Source: 2-02-FULL-55-14 sp964581115 (lineage in GTDB: Bacteria; Bacteroidota; Ignavibacteria; UBA10030). From it: a stretch of DNA of 64,000 nucleotides. Under the pieces are notes generated by a model. It saw only the letters and a program-made list of their open reading frames with translations, had not been told where the DNA came from and did not search any database. Where the stretch lies: assembly GCA_964581115.1 (NCBI GenBank), contig CAZOMY010000013.1, positions 13,788 to 77,787 of the forward strand. The letters run 5' to 3'. This document shows, in pieces, positions 49,947 through 59,223 of this stretch (position 1 is its first letter; each line of letters opens with the position of its first letter). A program made the position numbers and the translations under genes.

Positions 49947-52900
49947 ATGCGACCCTTCCGACGTGATCTCGGTGCGCTCGTTTCCGCGCTGTTCGTTATG
50001 ACAGCGACTGCGGCGGGGCAACGCGCCGTTCGATTCGATCCCTCGCGATCGCTGGCACCGTACCGCACCGCATCGGCCTCGAAGTCGTCCGCTCAGGATA
50101 CGCTGCGACTTCTCGCCATCATGCTCGAGTTCGTCCCTGATGCCGACATCCGCACCACCGGCGTGGGCCGTTTCGATTCGACCGTGACACATCCCGCGAT
50201 CATCGACCCTCCGCCGCACAACGCTGCGTACTTCACCGCCAAGCTGAGATTCGTCGAGAATTACTTCCGACGCGTCTCGGACGGCAGGCTGATCATCAAG
50301 GGCGATCTGATCCCCGACGTTCTGCGCGTCGACCGGACGATGATCGACTATGCCGTTCAGACCGCACCGAGCTACCGCGGGCTCGCCCAGCTTGCGGTCG
50401 ACGCCTGGCGCAAGGCCGACAGCGCGGCCCCGGGCACAAACTTTTCCGCCTACGACGCCTTCGTGCTTTTTCATGCGGGCACCGGCAAGGATATCGATCT
50501 CGTCGGCATTCTCGGTTTTGACCCGGCGCCCTATGATCTGCCGTCGGTCTACCTGGGTCTGGAAGCGTTCCGCACCGCGCTCGACAGTGCGGCGTTCAAC
50601 GGCATCACCGTGTCGGGCGGGTCGTTCCGCATCACGAACACCATGATCCTGCCCGAGACGGAGACCCGCTCCTTTTCGTCGTCTGGAGGGACCGATACGC
50701 TCGAGCTATCGACGAACGGGCTCTTCGCCGCCTCGATCGGGAGCCATCTGGGACTTCCCGACCTGTTCGACACGAGAACAGGCCGCCCCGGCATCGGGCA
50801 GTTCGGCCTGATGGACGGAGCGGCCATCTTCGCGTATCAGGGGCTGTGTCCCCCAGAGCCGAGCGCTTGGGAGAAGGTCCAGCTGGGATGGGTGACGCCC
50901 ATCGACATAACGGCTTCGCTCGACACGCTCCGGCTTCCGGCCGTCAGTCTCACGACCGCGCAAGACACGGTCTACCGCATCCGCATCACCGACCGTGAAT
51001 ACTATCTGGTCGAGAATCGACACCGCGACCCGGCGGGAAACGGACAGCGACTGACGATCTACCGCAATGGCGTGACGTCGGTGCTGTCGATCCCGACTGA
51101 CTCGACCGGTTTCTACACATTCGACGTCATTCGAGGGATCGACGGCACGGTCATCGACGTGGAAGATCCCGACTGGTCGCTCATTGGCCGGTTCGGAACC
51201 GACGGACGGTTTGACGGCGGAGGCATACTCATCTGGCATATCGATGAGGCCGTCATCGCGGCCGGCCGGGAGAGCAACACGGTCAACGCCGACCCGAAGC
51301 TGCGGGGAGTGGACCTCGAAGAGGCGGACGGATCGCAGGATATCGGAGAGTCATACGAGTTCCTCGCAGGGGGGGCCGGCTCGGAGTCGGGTTCGCCGCT
51401 CGACGCCTGGTTCATGGGTAACGAGGCGCGGCCCTACACCAACCGGTTCGACGACGCGTCGACGCCGAACAGCCGCTCGAACAGCGGTGCGTCGAGTCTG
51501 ATCACCATCCGCGATTTCTCGTCCCGCGGGATCCGGATGACGGCCATCGCAGAGCGCGGAACGGCCCGGCTGGCTCCACTCGCCGGATTCCCGAAGCAGA
51601 TCCTGGGCGTTCTTGGTCCTGCAACGGTTGTGGATGTCGACGGCAACGGTCATTCCGAGTTCGTCTCGACCCGCGTTCTGCGCTCCGGTGCGTCGGGCCG
51701 GACGGGTGCGCCCGTTGGCCAGGGGGCGGTGCTGGCGTGGAATCCTTCCGGCCTCTCTGCCACGAACGCAAGCGACAGCTCAGGCCTTGTCGCGTTGGTC
51801 GATGAAGCCCTCATCGGCACTCCCGCGTTTGCTACGCATCCGTCGGGCGGTGCGATGGTCGCCGCCGCTTGCGCGCCAGGACGGCTCTACGTGTGGCGGA
51901 CCGAAGATGTCAATGCCGATCATCGATGGGACGAGATCGCGCGGATCCCGCTTCCGGCCGACACAGCGGCGTGGTCCACGATCATTGTGGACACGATCGT
52001 GGTCGCCTACGGCTCTCCGGGCGTTGCCGTGCGATCGATCCATGGCGCATCGGTGACGTCGTTCGGTCCCGGGGCCCAAGCCGTCGCATGGACCGGCGTC
52101 TCGTGGAGATTCGTTGCCGGCTCGGGAGACCAGATCTATCGACTCGATCTTTCGGCCGTCAGCCGTGCATTGGATGTGTACGCACCCATTGCATCGGCAG
52201 GCGGTGCTGTGACCGCGGTCGCCTCGGCCATGATCGATGCAACGCGTTCGGCGACCGTCGTGCAAAGTGTGGGGCGCGCGGGAGCGAGCCGTTTCACGGT
52301 CCTCAGCGGCGTCGACCTCTCGGTGCTGCAAACGTTCGATCTCTCGTCGGGGCTTGCCTCCGGGGAGACGGTGCTCCCCGTGCTTGCGTTGGCCGACGTG
52401 GACGGCGATGGCCGCAAGGAATTGCTGGTGCCGACGTCTTCTGGAAGGGTCATCATGTCTTCGGTCGAAGGCGTGTGGCTTGACGGCTCTCCGTGGGCGC
52501 TTGCGCGGGGATCCACGTGGGCACACGTCGAGCTTCTCGCCGCGAACGTCGGATCGGATGCCGCCCCCGATCTTCTGGCCACCGACGACCGGGGCGTTCT
52601 GAGCTCGAGCCTGAGCGGATCCGCGGGAGGATACCAGGTCGCGAATCCGGCGTTCGCCTCGGCCTCGGTCGGGGTCATCCAGACGCCACAAGGCACATCG
52701 ACCGCTCTTTTTCTGACGGACGCGCTCGGCGGGGCTTCGGCGTTCGACATGAAGGCGTCGTGGAGCGCTCCGGCGGCGGCGTGGACGGCGCGCAACGGCG
52801 GCCCGGCTCGCACGGGGTATTCGGCGGCTCTAACGGCTTCGCCAACGCCCATCGCTTCGGGCGTACTGCCGGCCGATCGCGTGTACAACTGGCCCAACCC

Positions 52901-53144
52901 GGTCTACGGCAATGAGACCCGGATCCGATTCTACACCGAGCACGACGGGAGCGTCACCGTCACCATCTTCGACCTGGCCGGCGACGTGATCACGACCCTG
53001 AGGGGGCCGGCCGTGGGTGGGCAGGACAACGAGATGGTGTGGGACGTGAGCGGCATTCAGAGCGGAGTCTATCTGGCGAAAGTGGAAGTGAGGGGGAGTG
53101 GAGGGAGTGGGGAGAAGGTAGTGAAGATTGCCGTTGTCAAATGA
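49947..53144 (+). CDS. M6-like secreted pseudo-metalloprotease with type IX sorting domain
   Basis: 1065 residues from ATG 49947, directly before a signal peptide (LGALVSALFVMTATAAGQ). Residues about 50-430 follow the M6 (immune inhibitor A) peptidase layout, including FYLVENR-type strands after the core and GLPDLFDTRTG. At the zinc site, however, the expected H-E-x-x-H is A262-S-I-G-S266, so the protein cannot bind zinc in the usual way. FG-GAP-like segments follow (VVDVDGNGHSEFV, ALADVDGDGRKELL). The tail NWPNPVYGNETRIRFY to KIAVVK is a type A sorting domain. It is encoded just after porU-porV and is thus a likely cargo. Confidence 0.87.
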   Translation: MRPFRRDLGALVSALFVMTATAAGQRAVRFDPSRSLAPYRTASASKSSAQDTLRLLAIMLEFVPDADIRTTGVGRFDSTVTHPAIIDPPPHNAAYFTAKLRFVENYFRRVSDGRLIIKGDLIPDVLRVDRTMIDYAVQTAPSYRGLAQLAVDAWRKADSAAPGTNFSAYDAFVLFHAGTGKDIDLVGILGFDPAPYDLPSVYLGLEAFRTALDSAAFNGITVSGGSFRITNTMILPETETRSFSSSGGTDTLELSTNGLFAASIGSHLGLPDLFDTRTGRPGIGQFGLMDGAAIFAYQGLCPPEPSAWEKVQLGWVTPIDITASLDTLRLPAVSLTTAQDTVYRIRITDREYYLVENRHRDPAGNGQRLTIYRNGVTSVLSIPTDSTGFYTFDVIRGIDGTVIDVEDPDWSLIGRFGTDGRFDGGGILIWHIDEAVIAAGRESNTVNADPKLRGVDLEEADGSQDIGESYEFLAGGAGSESGSPLDAWFMGNEARPYTNRFDDASTPNSRSNSGASSLITIRDFSSRGIRMTAIAERGTARLAPLAGFPKQILGVLGPATVVDVDGNGHSEFVSTRVLRSGASGRTGAPVGQGAVLAWNPSGLSATNASDSSGLVALVDEALIGTPAFATHPSGGAMVAAACAPGRLYVWRTEDVNADHRWDEIARIPLPADTAAWSTIIVDTIVVAYGSPGVAVRSIHGASVTSFGPGAQAVAWTGVSWRFVAGSGDQIYRLDLSAVSRALDVYAPIASAGGAVTAVASAMIDATRSATVVQSVGRAGASRFTVLSGVDLSVLQTFDLSSGLASGETVLPVLALADVDGDGRKELLVPTSSGRVIMSSVEGVWLDGSPWALARGSTWAHVELLAANVGSDAAPDLLATDDRGVLSSSLSGSAGGYQVANPAFASASVGVIQTPQGTSTALFLTDALGGASAFDMKASWSAPAAAWTARNGGPARTGYSAALTASPTPIASGVLPADRVYNWPNPVYGNETRIRFYTEHDGSVTVTIFDLAGDVITTLRGPAVGGQDNEMVWDVSGIQSGVYLAKVEVRGSGGSGEKVVKIAVVK

Positions 53145-53177
53145 GGGACGTAGGGCCGAAACAGCAAGAAGCAAAAA

Positions 53178-53807
53178 GCAACTTTCAAGAAAACTGCAAA
53201 CAGCAAGAAGCAATTCTCAAGAAGAGCACAGGATTCAAACTGTAGCCAGGAAGAATCGCTAGGACAGGCTGTAACTTCCAAGGGCAGAAGTGATGCCCTC
53301 TTCCCTTGGATTATGCTGAAGTTTCTGCAAAGGTACTTGGAAGGTTGTTGTTTTCTTTTTTCCGTTTTCGTTCTGGGGGGGATGGAGAAGCCATTCGATC
53401 TCTTGGATCGCACGAGGCTGTTTGCGAAAGAGGTCCAGGCATTCGTCGGGACCTTGACCCGATCGCCTGCAAATGTCAATTCGATATCGCAGCTCATCCG
53501 GTCGAGTAGTTCGGTGGCGGCGAACTATCTCGAGGCGGTCGACAACCTCGGCAAGCGCGACTTCCTCATGAAGCTTCGCGTCGCGCGAAGAGAGGCTCGC
53601 GAGTCCGACCTGTGGTTGGATCTGCTCCAATGCTCCGAGGGCCAGGAATTCACCAGACAGGCCCTGCGGAAAGAAGCGGGAGCGTTACTGAAGATCCTCA
53701 GTGCGATGATACGCAAAGCGGAATCTCAAAGTACGTAGCAGTCGAAATGAACGCTGTCCGGACGCGGGCCTTCTCTGATTGCTTTTTGCAGTTTTCTTAG
53801 AGGTTGC
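53178..53807. repeat. GCAAGAAAA inverted-repeat element, locus 2, enclosing a four-helix-bundle gene
   Basis: Arms of 29 bases (53178-53206 and, inverted, 53779-53807) match at 25 positions around CAAGAAAACTGCAAA. Between them lies one complete gene. Related arms occur at 39.6 and 60.2 kb. No target-site duplication was made out. Confidence 0.6.
53382..53738 (+). CDS. Four-helix-bundle protein (23S rRNA intervening-sequence family), copy 1
   Basis: 118 residues from an ATG preceded by GGGGGG. FDLLDRTRLFAKEVQAFV, SRSS-type helix SSSSVAANYLEAVDNLGKRD and VARREARESDLWLDLL match the S23/IVP family, small helical bundles of unknown function, often encoded alone. It shares the family pattern with the two copies at 61.9 and 63.5 kb but is clearly diverged from both. 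It sits inside a pair of inverted repeats. An upstream in-frame ATG would add residues translated from repeat sequence. Confidence 0.85.
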   Translation: MEKPFDLLDRTRLFAKEVQAFVGTLTRSPANVNSISQLIRSSSSVAANYLEAVDNLGKRDFLMKLRVARREARESDLWLDLLQCSEGQEFTRQALRKEAGALLKILSAMIRKAESQST

Positions 53808-53832
53808 CCTTTTCTTTTTGCCTTTTCGCCAA

Positions 53833-54504
53833 GTGTCACCCTCGAAACCCATATGGCCCCTCTTGGCGCTTAGTTTTCTTGGGCTCTCCTGCGAGCGCGA
53901 ACTGTTGCCATTAGATCCTTCCCTCATCATCTCGGGCTACGAGATCCGCGGGACGGTCAGCGACCGGTTCGGGAATCCCATCTACGGCGTCGATGTCACG
54001 ATCGATTACACGCTCGAATGGGTGGACAACGGGCCGGAGCCGACGCGCGTCTACCAGGTCCCTTCGCCGGGCGAACTGATCACAGTCGTCGTGGCAGGAC
54101 GCGACGGCCGGAGCGTGCTGGTCGAGTCGCTCGGCATGCAGGCGCCCGGACCGTTCTCCTACGTCTGGAACGGGCGCGATGGGTCGGGCCAGTTGGGCCT
54201 GCCGGGCGTCTACGAAGTCCGGTACCAGACCGCCGCGGGGGTCCGGCTGACCTATCCCGTCTTGCTCTCCGGAACGCGGGTTGCGACGACCGACAGCCTG
54301 GGCCGGTTCACGATCCGGGACCGGGAACTGCCGATCGGCTTCTACCCGGTGCCCGAGTACTCTTCGTCGGGTGCGGTCTACTACGGCAATCTGCGGGTAA
54401 CGAATGAGGTGATCCTCGGTTTCGCCATCGAGGGCATACGGAGCTTTCGGACCGTTACGTTGCGGCGCGACGAGGCCCTGATCTTCGACACACGGCTGGA
54501 CTGA
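53833..54504 (+). CDS. Lipoprotein with FlgD-like Ig fold, function unknown
   Basis: 223 residues from a GTG that starts a lipoprotein signal (WPLLALSFLGLSCERE; Cys19). The mature part begins with a carboxypeptidase-regulatory-like strand set (YEIRGTVSDRFGNPIYGVDV), and contains SYVWNGRDGSGQLGLPGVY, a FlgD/type IX-like Ig motif, in its middle. The C-terminal strands are regular and there is no sorting tail. An extended frame upstream is made of repeat sequence. It precedes gmd by 40 bases; a surface role is likely. Confidence 0.78.
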   Translation: MSPSKPIWPLLALSFLGLSCERELLPLDPSLIISGYEIRGTVSDRFGNPIYGVDVTIDYTLEWVDNGPEPTRVYQVPSPGELITVVVAGRDGRSVLVESLGMQAPGPFSYVWNGRDGSGQLGLPGVYEVRYQTAAGVRLTYPVLLSGTRVATTDSLGRFTIRDRELPIGFYPVPEYSSSGAVYYGNLRVTNEVILGFAIEGIRSFRTVTLRRDEALIFDTRLD

Positions 54505-54544
54505 GACAACAAAGCACTTCCACGCAATCATTCTCGGAACGTAT

Positions 54545-55570
54545 ATGGCGAAAACAGCTTTGATCACCGGCATTACGGGACAGGACGGATCGTACCTTGC
54601 CCATCTGCTTTTGCAAAAGGGCTACACCGTCTACGGGGCGATCCGGCGGAACGCGGGGCTGTACTCCTGGCGATTGGAACGACTGGGCATCGTGAACGAC
54701 GTCGAGTTCATCGACTTCGACCTGCTCGAGTATTCCAACATCAAGAAGACACTCGAGAGAGTGAAGCCCGACGAGGTCTACAACCTGGCGGCGCAGAGCT
54801 TTGTGCACCTTTCCTTCGAGCAGCCGCTCCTGACGTCCGACATCGACGGGCTCGGGACGCTTCGCGTTCTCGAAGCGGTGCGCGAGGCGAAGATCCCGGC
54901 CCGCATCTACCAGGCATCGACGAGCGAGATGTTCGGCAAGGTGCGTCAGACGCCGCAGAATGAACAGACGCCGTTCCATCCCCGTTCGCCGTACGGCGTG
55001 GCCAAGGTCTTTGCGCACTGGGCGATGATCAACTATCGCGAATCGTACCAGATGTTCGCGGCCAACGGCATCCTGTTCAACCATGAGTCGCCGTTGCGCG
55101 GAGAAGAATTCGTCACCCGCAAGATCACCAGAGCCATCGCCGGCATGAAGGCGGGCCGGACCGAGGTTCTGGAACTGGGGAACATGAATGCCAAGCGCGA
55201 CTGGGGCTACGCGCGCGATTATGTTGAAGCGATGTGGCGCATCCTCCAGCATCGGACGCCCGACGACTTCGTCATCGCCACCGGCGAGACGCACAGCGTG
55301 CGTGAGTTCGTCGAGCTGGCGTTCCGCCATGTGGGCATGTCGATCGTCTGGTCGGGCGCCGACGCCAACGAGGTGGGGACCGATGCGAAGTCGGGGAAGG
55401 TGCTCGTGAGGATCGCTCCGAAGTTCTTCCGGCCCGCCGAGGTCGACCTGCTCATCGGCGATGCATCGAAGGCGAAGGCCGAGCTGGGTTGGACGGCCCC
55501 GACGAAATTCGAACAACTCGTCGGCATCATGATGGAAGCCGAGCTGGATCCATCCAAGCCGTTGGTGTGA
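54545..55570 (+). CDS. gmd: GDP-mannose 4,6-dehydratase
   Basis: 341 residues, extended SDR. LITGITGQDGSYLAHLLLQK binds NADP; VYNLAAQSFVHLSFEQP, STSEMFGKV and YGVAKVFAHW with Tyr-x3-Lys form the active site; LFNHESPLRGEEFVTRKI is a strong Gmd signature. The product is GDP-4-keto-6-deoxymannose, precursor of fucose, rhamnose, perosamine and other 6-deoxyhexoses. No fucose synthase or reductase gene follows, so the final sugar is not defined. It opens the nucleotide-sugar part of the window. Confidence 0.94.
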   Translation: MAKTALITGITGQDGSYLAHLLLQKGYTVYGAIRRNAGLYSWRLERLGIVNDVEFIDFDLLEYSNIKKTLERVKPDEVYNLAAQSFVHLSFEQPLLTSDIDGLGTLRVLEAVREAKIPARIYQASTSEMFGKVRQTPQNEQTPFHPRSPYGVAKVFAHWAMINYRESYQMFAANGILFNHESPLRGEEFVTRKITRAIAGMKAGRTEVLELGNMNAKRDWGYARDYVEAMWRILQHRTPDDFVIATGETHSVREFVELAFRHVGMSIVWSGADANEVGTDAKSGKVLVRIAPKFFRPAEVDLLIGDASKAKAELGWTAPTKFEQLVGIMMEAELDPSKPLV

Positions 55571-55586
55571 CCGGGCCGACACCCGC

Positions 55587-58500
55587 GTGAACATTCGCTT
55601 CCATCGACCTGGCGTGGCGCGCGCTTCAAGCGCTCTGCATGCGGCGTGCCGAGCGCTGTGTGCGCTGTTGCTGGCGCATGCAGTACTCCGGGCTCAGGAA
55701 TCCTTTCCGAGGACGGATCTGAACTGGCAGACCCTCACCACGCCGCACTTCCTCATCCACTTTCACGACGGCAACGATCGGGCGGCGCGGGAGGCGGCCG
55801 AGATCGCCGAGGCGATCCACGGTCCGATCACCGAGCTCTACGGTCACGCCCCCGACGGCAGGGTGAGCATCGTTCTTCGAGACCACGACGACTATTCGAA
55901 CGGGGCCGCGTACTTCTACGATAACAAGATCGAGATCTGGGTGCCGGCGCTCGACTTCGAGCTGCGGGGCACGCATCCGTGGCTGCGGAATGTCATCACA
56001 CACGAGTACACGCACATCATCCAGATGCAGACGTCGTTCAAGTGGACGCGCCGCGTGCCGGCCGTGTATCTGCAGTGGCTCGGCTACGAGGCGGAACGAC
56101 GGCCCGACGTTCTCTACGGCTATCCGAACGTCCTCGTGTCGTATCCGGTGTCGGGGTTCGTCGTGCCGTCGTGGTTCGCCGAAGGAACGGCGCAGTACAA
56201 CCATCCCGACTTCCGGTACGACACCTGGGACGCGCACCGTGACATGATCCTGCGGATGCATCTTCTCGAGGGAACCCCGCTGAGTTGGGAGGAGATGGCC
56301 GTCTTCGGCAAGACGAGTCTGGGGAACGAGTCGTCGTACAACGCCGGCTTCTCGATCGTCGAGTATATCGCCCGGACATATGGCGACAGCGCCGTCGTGC
56401 AGATCTCGAAAGCGTTGGCGTCGCTGCCGCGTGTGACGATCGACGGGGCGGTGGAGGCGGCGCTGGGCATGTCGGGACAAGAGTTGTATCGACAATGGCT
56501 TGCTGAGCGGCGATCGGCGTACCAGAAAGTTCAGGAGGAGATCGCGCCGACCCGCACCGAGGGGCACCTGATTGCGGCGGACGGATTCGGCAACTTCTCC
56601 CCGGTCTTCAGTCCCGACGGGCGTATCATCTATTATACGTCGAATGCGGGGGAGGACTATTTCGGCCTCTCGCGCCTCATGGCCTACGATCGCGCAACCG
56701 GCACGAAGCGACGCGTCCGGGACGGCGTTCGTTCGACGCTCGCCGTCAGCCCGGAAGGGCGTTTCATTTACTACGCCAGGACCACCCGGGCAAATCCGCG
56801 GTGGGCCTCGATCTCCGACCTCTATCGCTTCGATCTGGTCGAAGAGGAGGAAACGCGGCTGACGCACGGGTGGAGGGCGTTCTCGCCCGCGCTTTCTCCC
56901 GACGGCCGCACGCTGGCCTTTGCCGTAGCGAACAACGGCACGCTGAATATCGCCGTCGCCGACGTCGACGGAAGGAACATGCGGCGGCTGACCTCGTTCG
57001 ATCGCGGGGAGCAGGTCTTTACGCCGGCATGGTCCAGCGATGGAACGCGCATCACTTTCGGGTACGCGGAAGGGCACGGCCAGACGCTCGCCACGGTCGA
57101 CACGAGCGGAACGTCGCTGACCTTCATCGCCTTCACGGGCGATGCGCGCAATCCGCGGTATTCGCGCGACGGGCGATGGCTCTACTTTGCGTGGGACACG
57201 CTTGGCCGATACAACATCTGGAGGATGAGCCTGTCGGGCGGGAGACTGGAACAGGTGACCCAAGTGCTCGGAGGGGCTTTTCAGCCCGCCGTTGACGATT
57301 CGGGGAATCTGGCCTTCGCGAGGTATGATGCGACAGGATACAAGATCGCACTCTTGCCGCCTCCCTCCGTGAAGGCGCCGAAGATCATGTTTGAGCGTGG
57401 TGCCTCCTCCGTCATTCCGAACGGCACGTTGTTGGACACGAACGCCACGCAAGTGCTGATTCGCCTGCCTGCCGGAGCGGCCTGCCCGACTACGTCGTTC
57501 AGGCGGGCAGCGCAGGCAGGGAATCTCGCTGTTGGACCAGCGGCTCAAAGCGACATTCCGAATACCTTTCTGAGCGAAGATCACGTGAAAAACGGTTTCG
57601 GAATGACCAAGGAGTCGGAACCCCTCGTCATTCCGAACGATGCGTTGTTGGCCCAGAACCTCTCGCAGAAAGCATCGATTCAGAATCTCGATTCCAGACC
57701 GAATTGGTCCGACACCCTCGTCGCGAAGCGCTATCGATCGGTCTTCACCGACCTATCCTTGGTGCCGGTTTTGCGGGTTGATAACTACAATACCCGCAAC
57801 CGGGGGATCGATATGCTGAAGCCGGGGCTGTATTTCGTGTCGTCCGAGATGCTCGACAAGCTGTCGATGTTCGGCGGCGCGGCGATCAACAGGGAGCTTG
57901 AGCGTGATCTGTTCCTCGTGCTCGAGTATCGCGACAAGCTGCCTATCCTGAGCGCGATCGGGCTGGAGCCGACCGCGACGGTGGAGCTCTACAATATCAC
58001 GCGCGTGGCCGAGACGTCGTTTCCGCTGTATGTACGCGACCTGCAGGAGTACGAGATCCCTGTCGACATCACCTATGATCTACTGGAATTCGACGCGACG
58101 CTCACCCAGCCGATTGGTACGGAGCACACACGACTGACGCTGGGCTACACCCGAAGCCGGTACGAGGCAAGCCTGGGCTCGTTCATCATTCCCACGGTCG
58201 GGGTCCAGCAGGCCTTCCGCAACGTGTATTTGATCGGCACCAACCTGTGGCTGCAGGGGGTGCATCGTGATATTCACCCGACGGTCGATGCCGCCATCAA
58301 TCCGGTCGGACGATCCGTGTCGTTCCGGTATACCTACGAGAACAACGACTACAACCGCGACCTCGAATACGACGTCCAGAACGGCATGCTCGTGCCCCGG
58401 TATCTTCCGTACCGCTTCCACCGGTGGGAGCTGAACTGGGCGGAGCACCTTCGGATGCCTTTCGACCGTCACACGCTTTCATTGTCAGCGCGCGGGGGCG

Positions 58501-58970
58501 TGATCACCGGCGGCGCGGCGGATACGATCTTTCATTTCTACGCCGGCGGATTGGTCGGATTGAAGGGGTATCCCTTCTATGCCATTGAAGGGACGCGCGT
58601 CCTCCAGCTCAGCGGCGCGTATCGTTTCCCGCTGGCGACCGCGCTCGACGCCAGGTTCCTGCAGTTCTACTTCACGAAGCTCTATGCTTCGATCTTCGCC
58701 GAGGTCGGCGACGCCTGGACCGGCGGATCTTCAGCTGCCCGTTGGCGAAAGGATGCGGGACTTGAGCTTCGTCTCGAGGCGTTCTCATTCTATTCCTATC
58801 CTACCCGTATTTCATTGGCGGGCGCCTATGGCTTTGACCGTTTCACACGACAGATCCAGGGGGAGAGGATAACGTACGGAAAGGAGTGGCGGTTCTATCT
58901 GAGCATTCTGTTTGATTTCAACTTTGGAGAGCCTATTGCGCGTGGAGTGCAGGGGATGAGGTGGAAGTAG
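55587..58970 (+). CDS. Metalloprotease-like/TolB-type beta-propeller/outer-membrane barrel fusion
   Basis: 1127 residues, GTG start, exported. Residues about 45-320 are a gluzincin-like domain with H139-E-Y-T-H143 and, 56 residues on, E199 in WFAEGTAQY. Residues 325-600 hold at least five TolB/PD40 blades (FSPDGRIIYYTS, VSPEGRFIYYAR, LSPDGRTLAFAV, WSSDGTRITFGY, YSRDGRWLYFAW). Residues 608-711 are low-similarity sequence translated from a CATTCCGA repeat cluster. The rest is a BamA/Omp85-like barrel (GLVGLKGYPFYAIEGTRVLQ). The order suggests a surface-anchored protease or assembly factor. It follows gmd by 16 bases. Confidence 0.88.
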   Translation: MNIRFHRPGVARASSALHAACRALCALLLAHAVLRAQESFPRTDLNWQTLTTPHFLIHFHDGNDRAAREAAEIAEAIHGPITELYGHAPDGRVSIVLRDHDDYSNGAAYFYDNKIEIWVPALDFELRGTHPWLRNVITHEYTHIIQMQTSFKWTRRVPAVYLQWLGYEAERRPDVLYGYPNVLVSYPVSGFVVPSWFAEGTAQYNHPDFRYDTWDAHRDMILRMHLLEGTPLSWEEMAVFGKTSLGNESSYNAGFSIVEYIARTYGDSAVVQISKALASLPRVTIDGAVEAALGMSGQELYRQWLAERRSAYQKVQEEIAPTRTEGHLIAADGFGNFSPVFSPDGRIIYYTSNAGEDYFGLSRLMAYDRATGTKRRVRDGVRSTLAVSPEGRFIYYARTTRANPRWASISDLYRFDLVEEEETRLTHGWRAFSPALSPDGRTLAFAVANNGTLNIAVADVDGRNMRRLTSFDRGEQVFTPAWSSDGTRITFGYAEGHGQTLATVDTSGTSLTFIAFTGDARNPRYSRDGRWLYFAWDTLGRYNIWRMSLSGGRLEQVTQVLGGAFQPAVDDSGNLAFARYDATGYKIALLPPPSVKAPKIMFERGASSVIPNGTLLDTNATQVLIRLPAGAACPTTSFRRAAQAGNLAVGPAAQSDIPNTFLSEDHVKNGFGMTKESEPLVIPNDALLAQNLSQKASIQNLDSRPNWSDTLVAKRYRSVFTDLSLVPVLRVDNYNTRNRGIDMLKPGLYFVSSEMLDKLSMFGGAAINRELERDLFLVLEYRDKLPILSAIGLEPTATVELYNITRVAETSFPLYVRDLQEYEIPVDITYDLLEFDATLTQPIGTEHTRLTLGYTRSRYEASLGSFIIPTVGVQQAFRNVYLIGTNLWLQGVHRDIHPTVDAAINPVGRSVSFRYTYENNDYNRDLEYDVQNGMLVPRYLPYRFHRWELNWAEHLRMPFDRHTLSLSARGGVITGGAADTIFHFYAGGLVGLKGYPFYAIEGTRVLQLSGAYRFPLATALDARFLQFYFTKLYASIFAEVGDAWTGGSSAARWRKDAGLELRLEAFSFYSYPTRISLAGAYGFDRFTRQIQGERITYGKEWRFYLSILFDFNFGEPIARGVQGMRWK
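57411..57659. repeat. CATTCCGA repeat cluster inside a coding region
   Basis: GTCATTCCGAACG at 57411 and 57627 begin two direct copies that agree over about 33 bases, 216 bases apart. GACATTCCGAA lies at 57552 and an inverted TTCGGAATGAC at 57597-57607. Between them an inverted pair CCTGCCTGC (57464-57472) / GCAGGCAGG (57512-57520) encloses CTGCCCG/CGGGCAG. This is the look of an intergenic REP-type element, yet the frame stays open throughout. Confidence 0.7.
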
Positions 58971-59150
58971 GGAGCGGGAGGGCAGCACGGGGTGAGGCTG
59001 AGGGACACCAATGTGCTTCTGGAGCGCCTTTGATTCCTCCCGGCACCTCAAGCTTCACCTCTTCTCCTTGATTTGGACCGAACGAGGAGGGGGGAGGTCG
59101 CAGAACCTGATGTGGTTGTCCTGAAATGCAGACTGTAGCGGTACACTGCC

Positions 59151-59197
59151 CCGGACTGAAGTCCGGAGCATGAAACTGAGACGACCCTTCGGGTCTC
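59151..59197. other. Two hairpins in the gap before the DUF5683 gene
   Basis: CCGGACT-GA-AGTCCGG (59151-59166) is a 7-bp stem with a 2-base loop. GACCC-TTC-GGGTC (59183-59195), extendable over a bulge, follows. The remaining part of the 253-base gap (from 58971) has no recognised promoter or gene. Confidence 0.5.
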
Positions 59198-59223
59198 CTG
59201 AGTTGTCCGTGGAAATCTCAAGC

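Noticed and set aside
53178..53807. Insertion sequence or transposon carrying the four-helix-bundle gene
   Set aside because: Inverted ends are present but there is no transposase and no target duplication could be made out, so it is reported only as a repeat element.
55626..57584. A 652-codon minus-strand open frame opposite the 1127-residue surface protein
   Set aside because: The plus-strand frame has signal peptide, zinc motif and propeller blades; the minus frame has none and its composition is that of a shadow.
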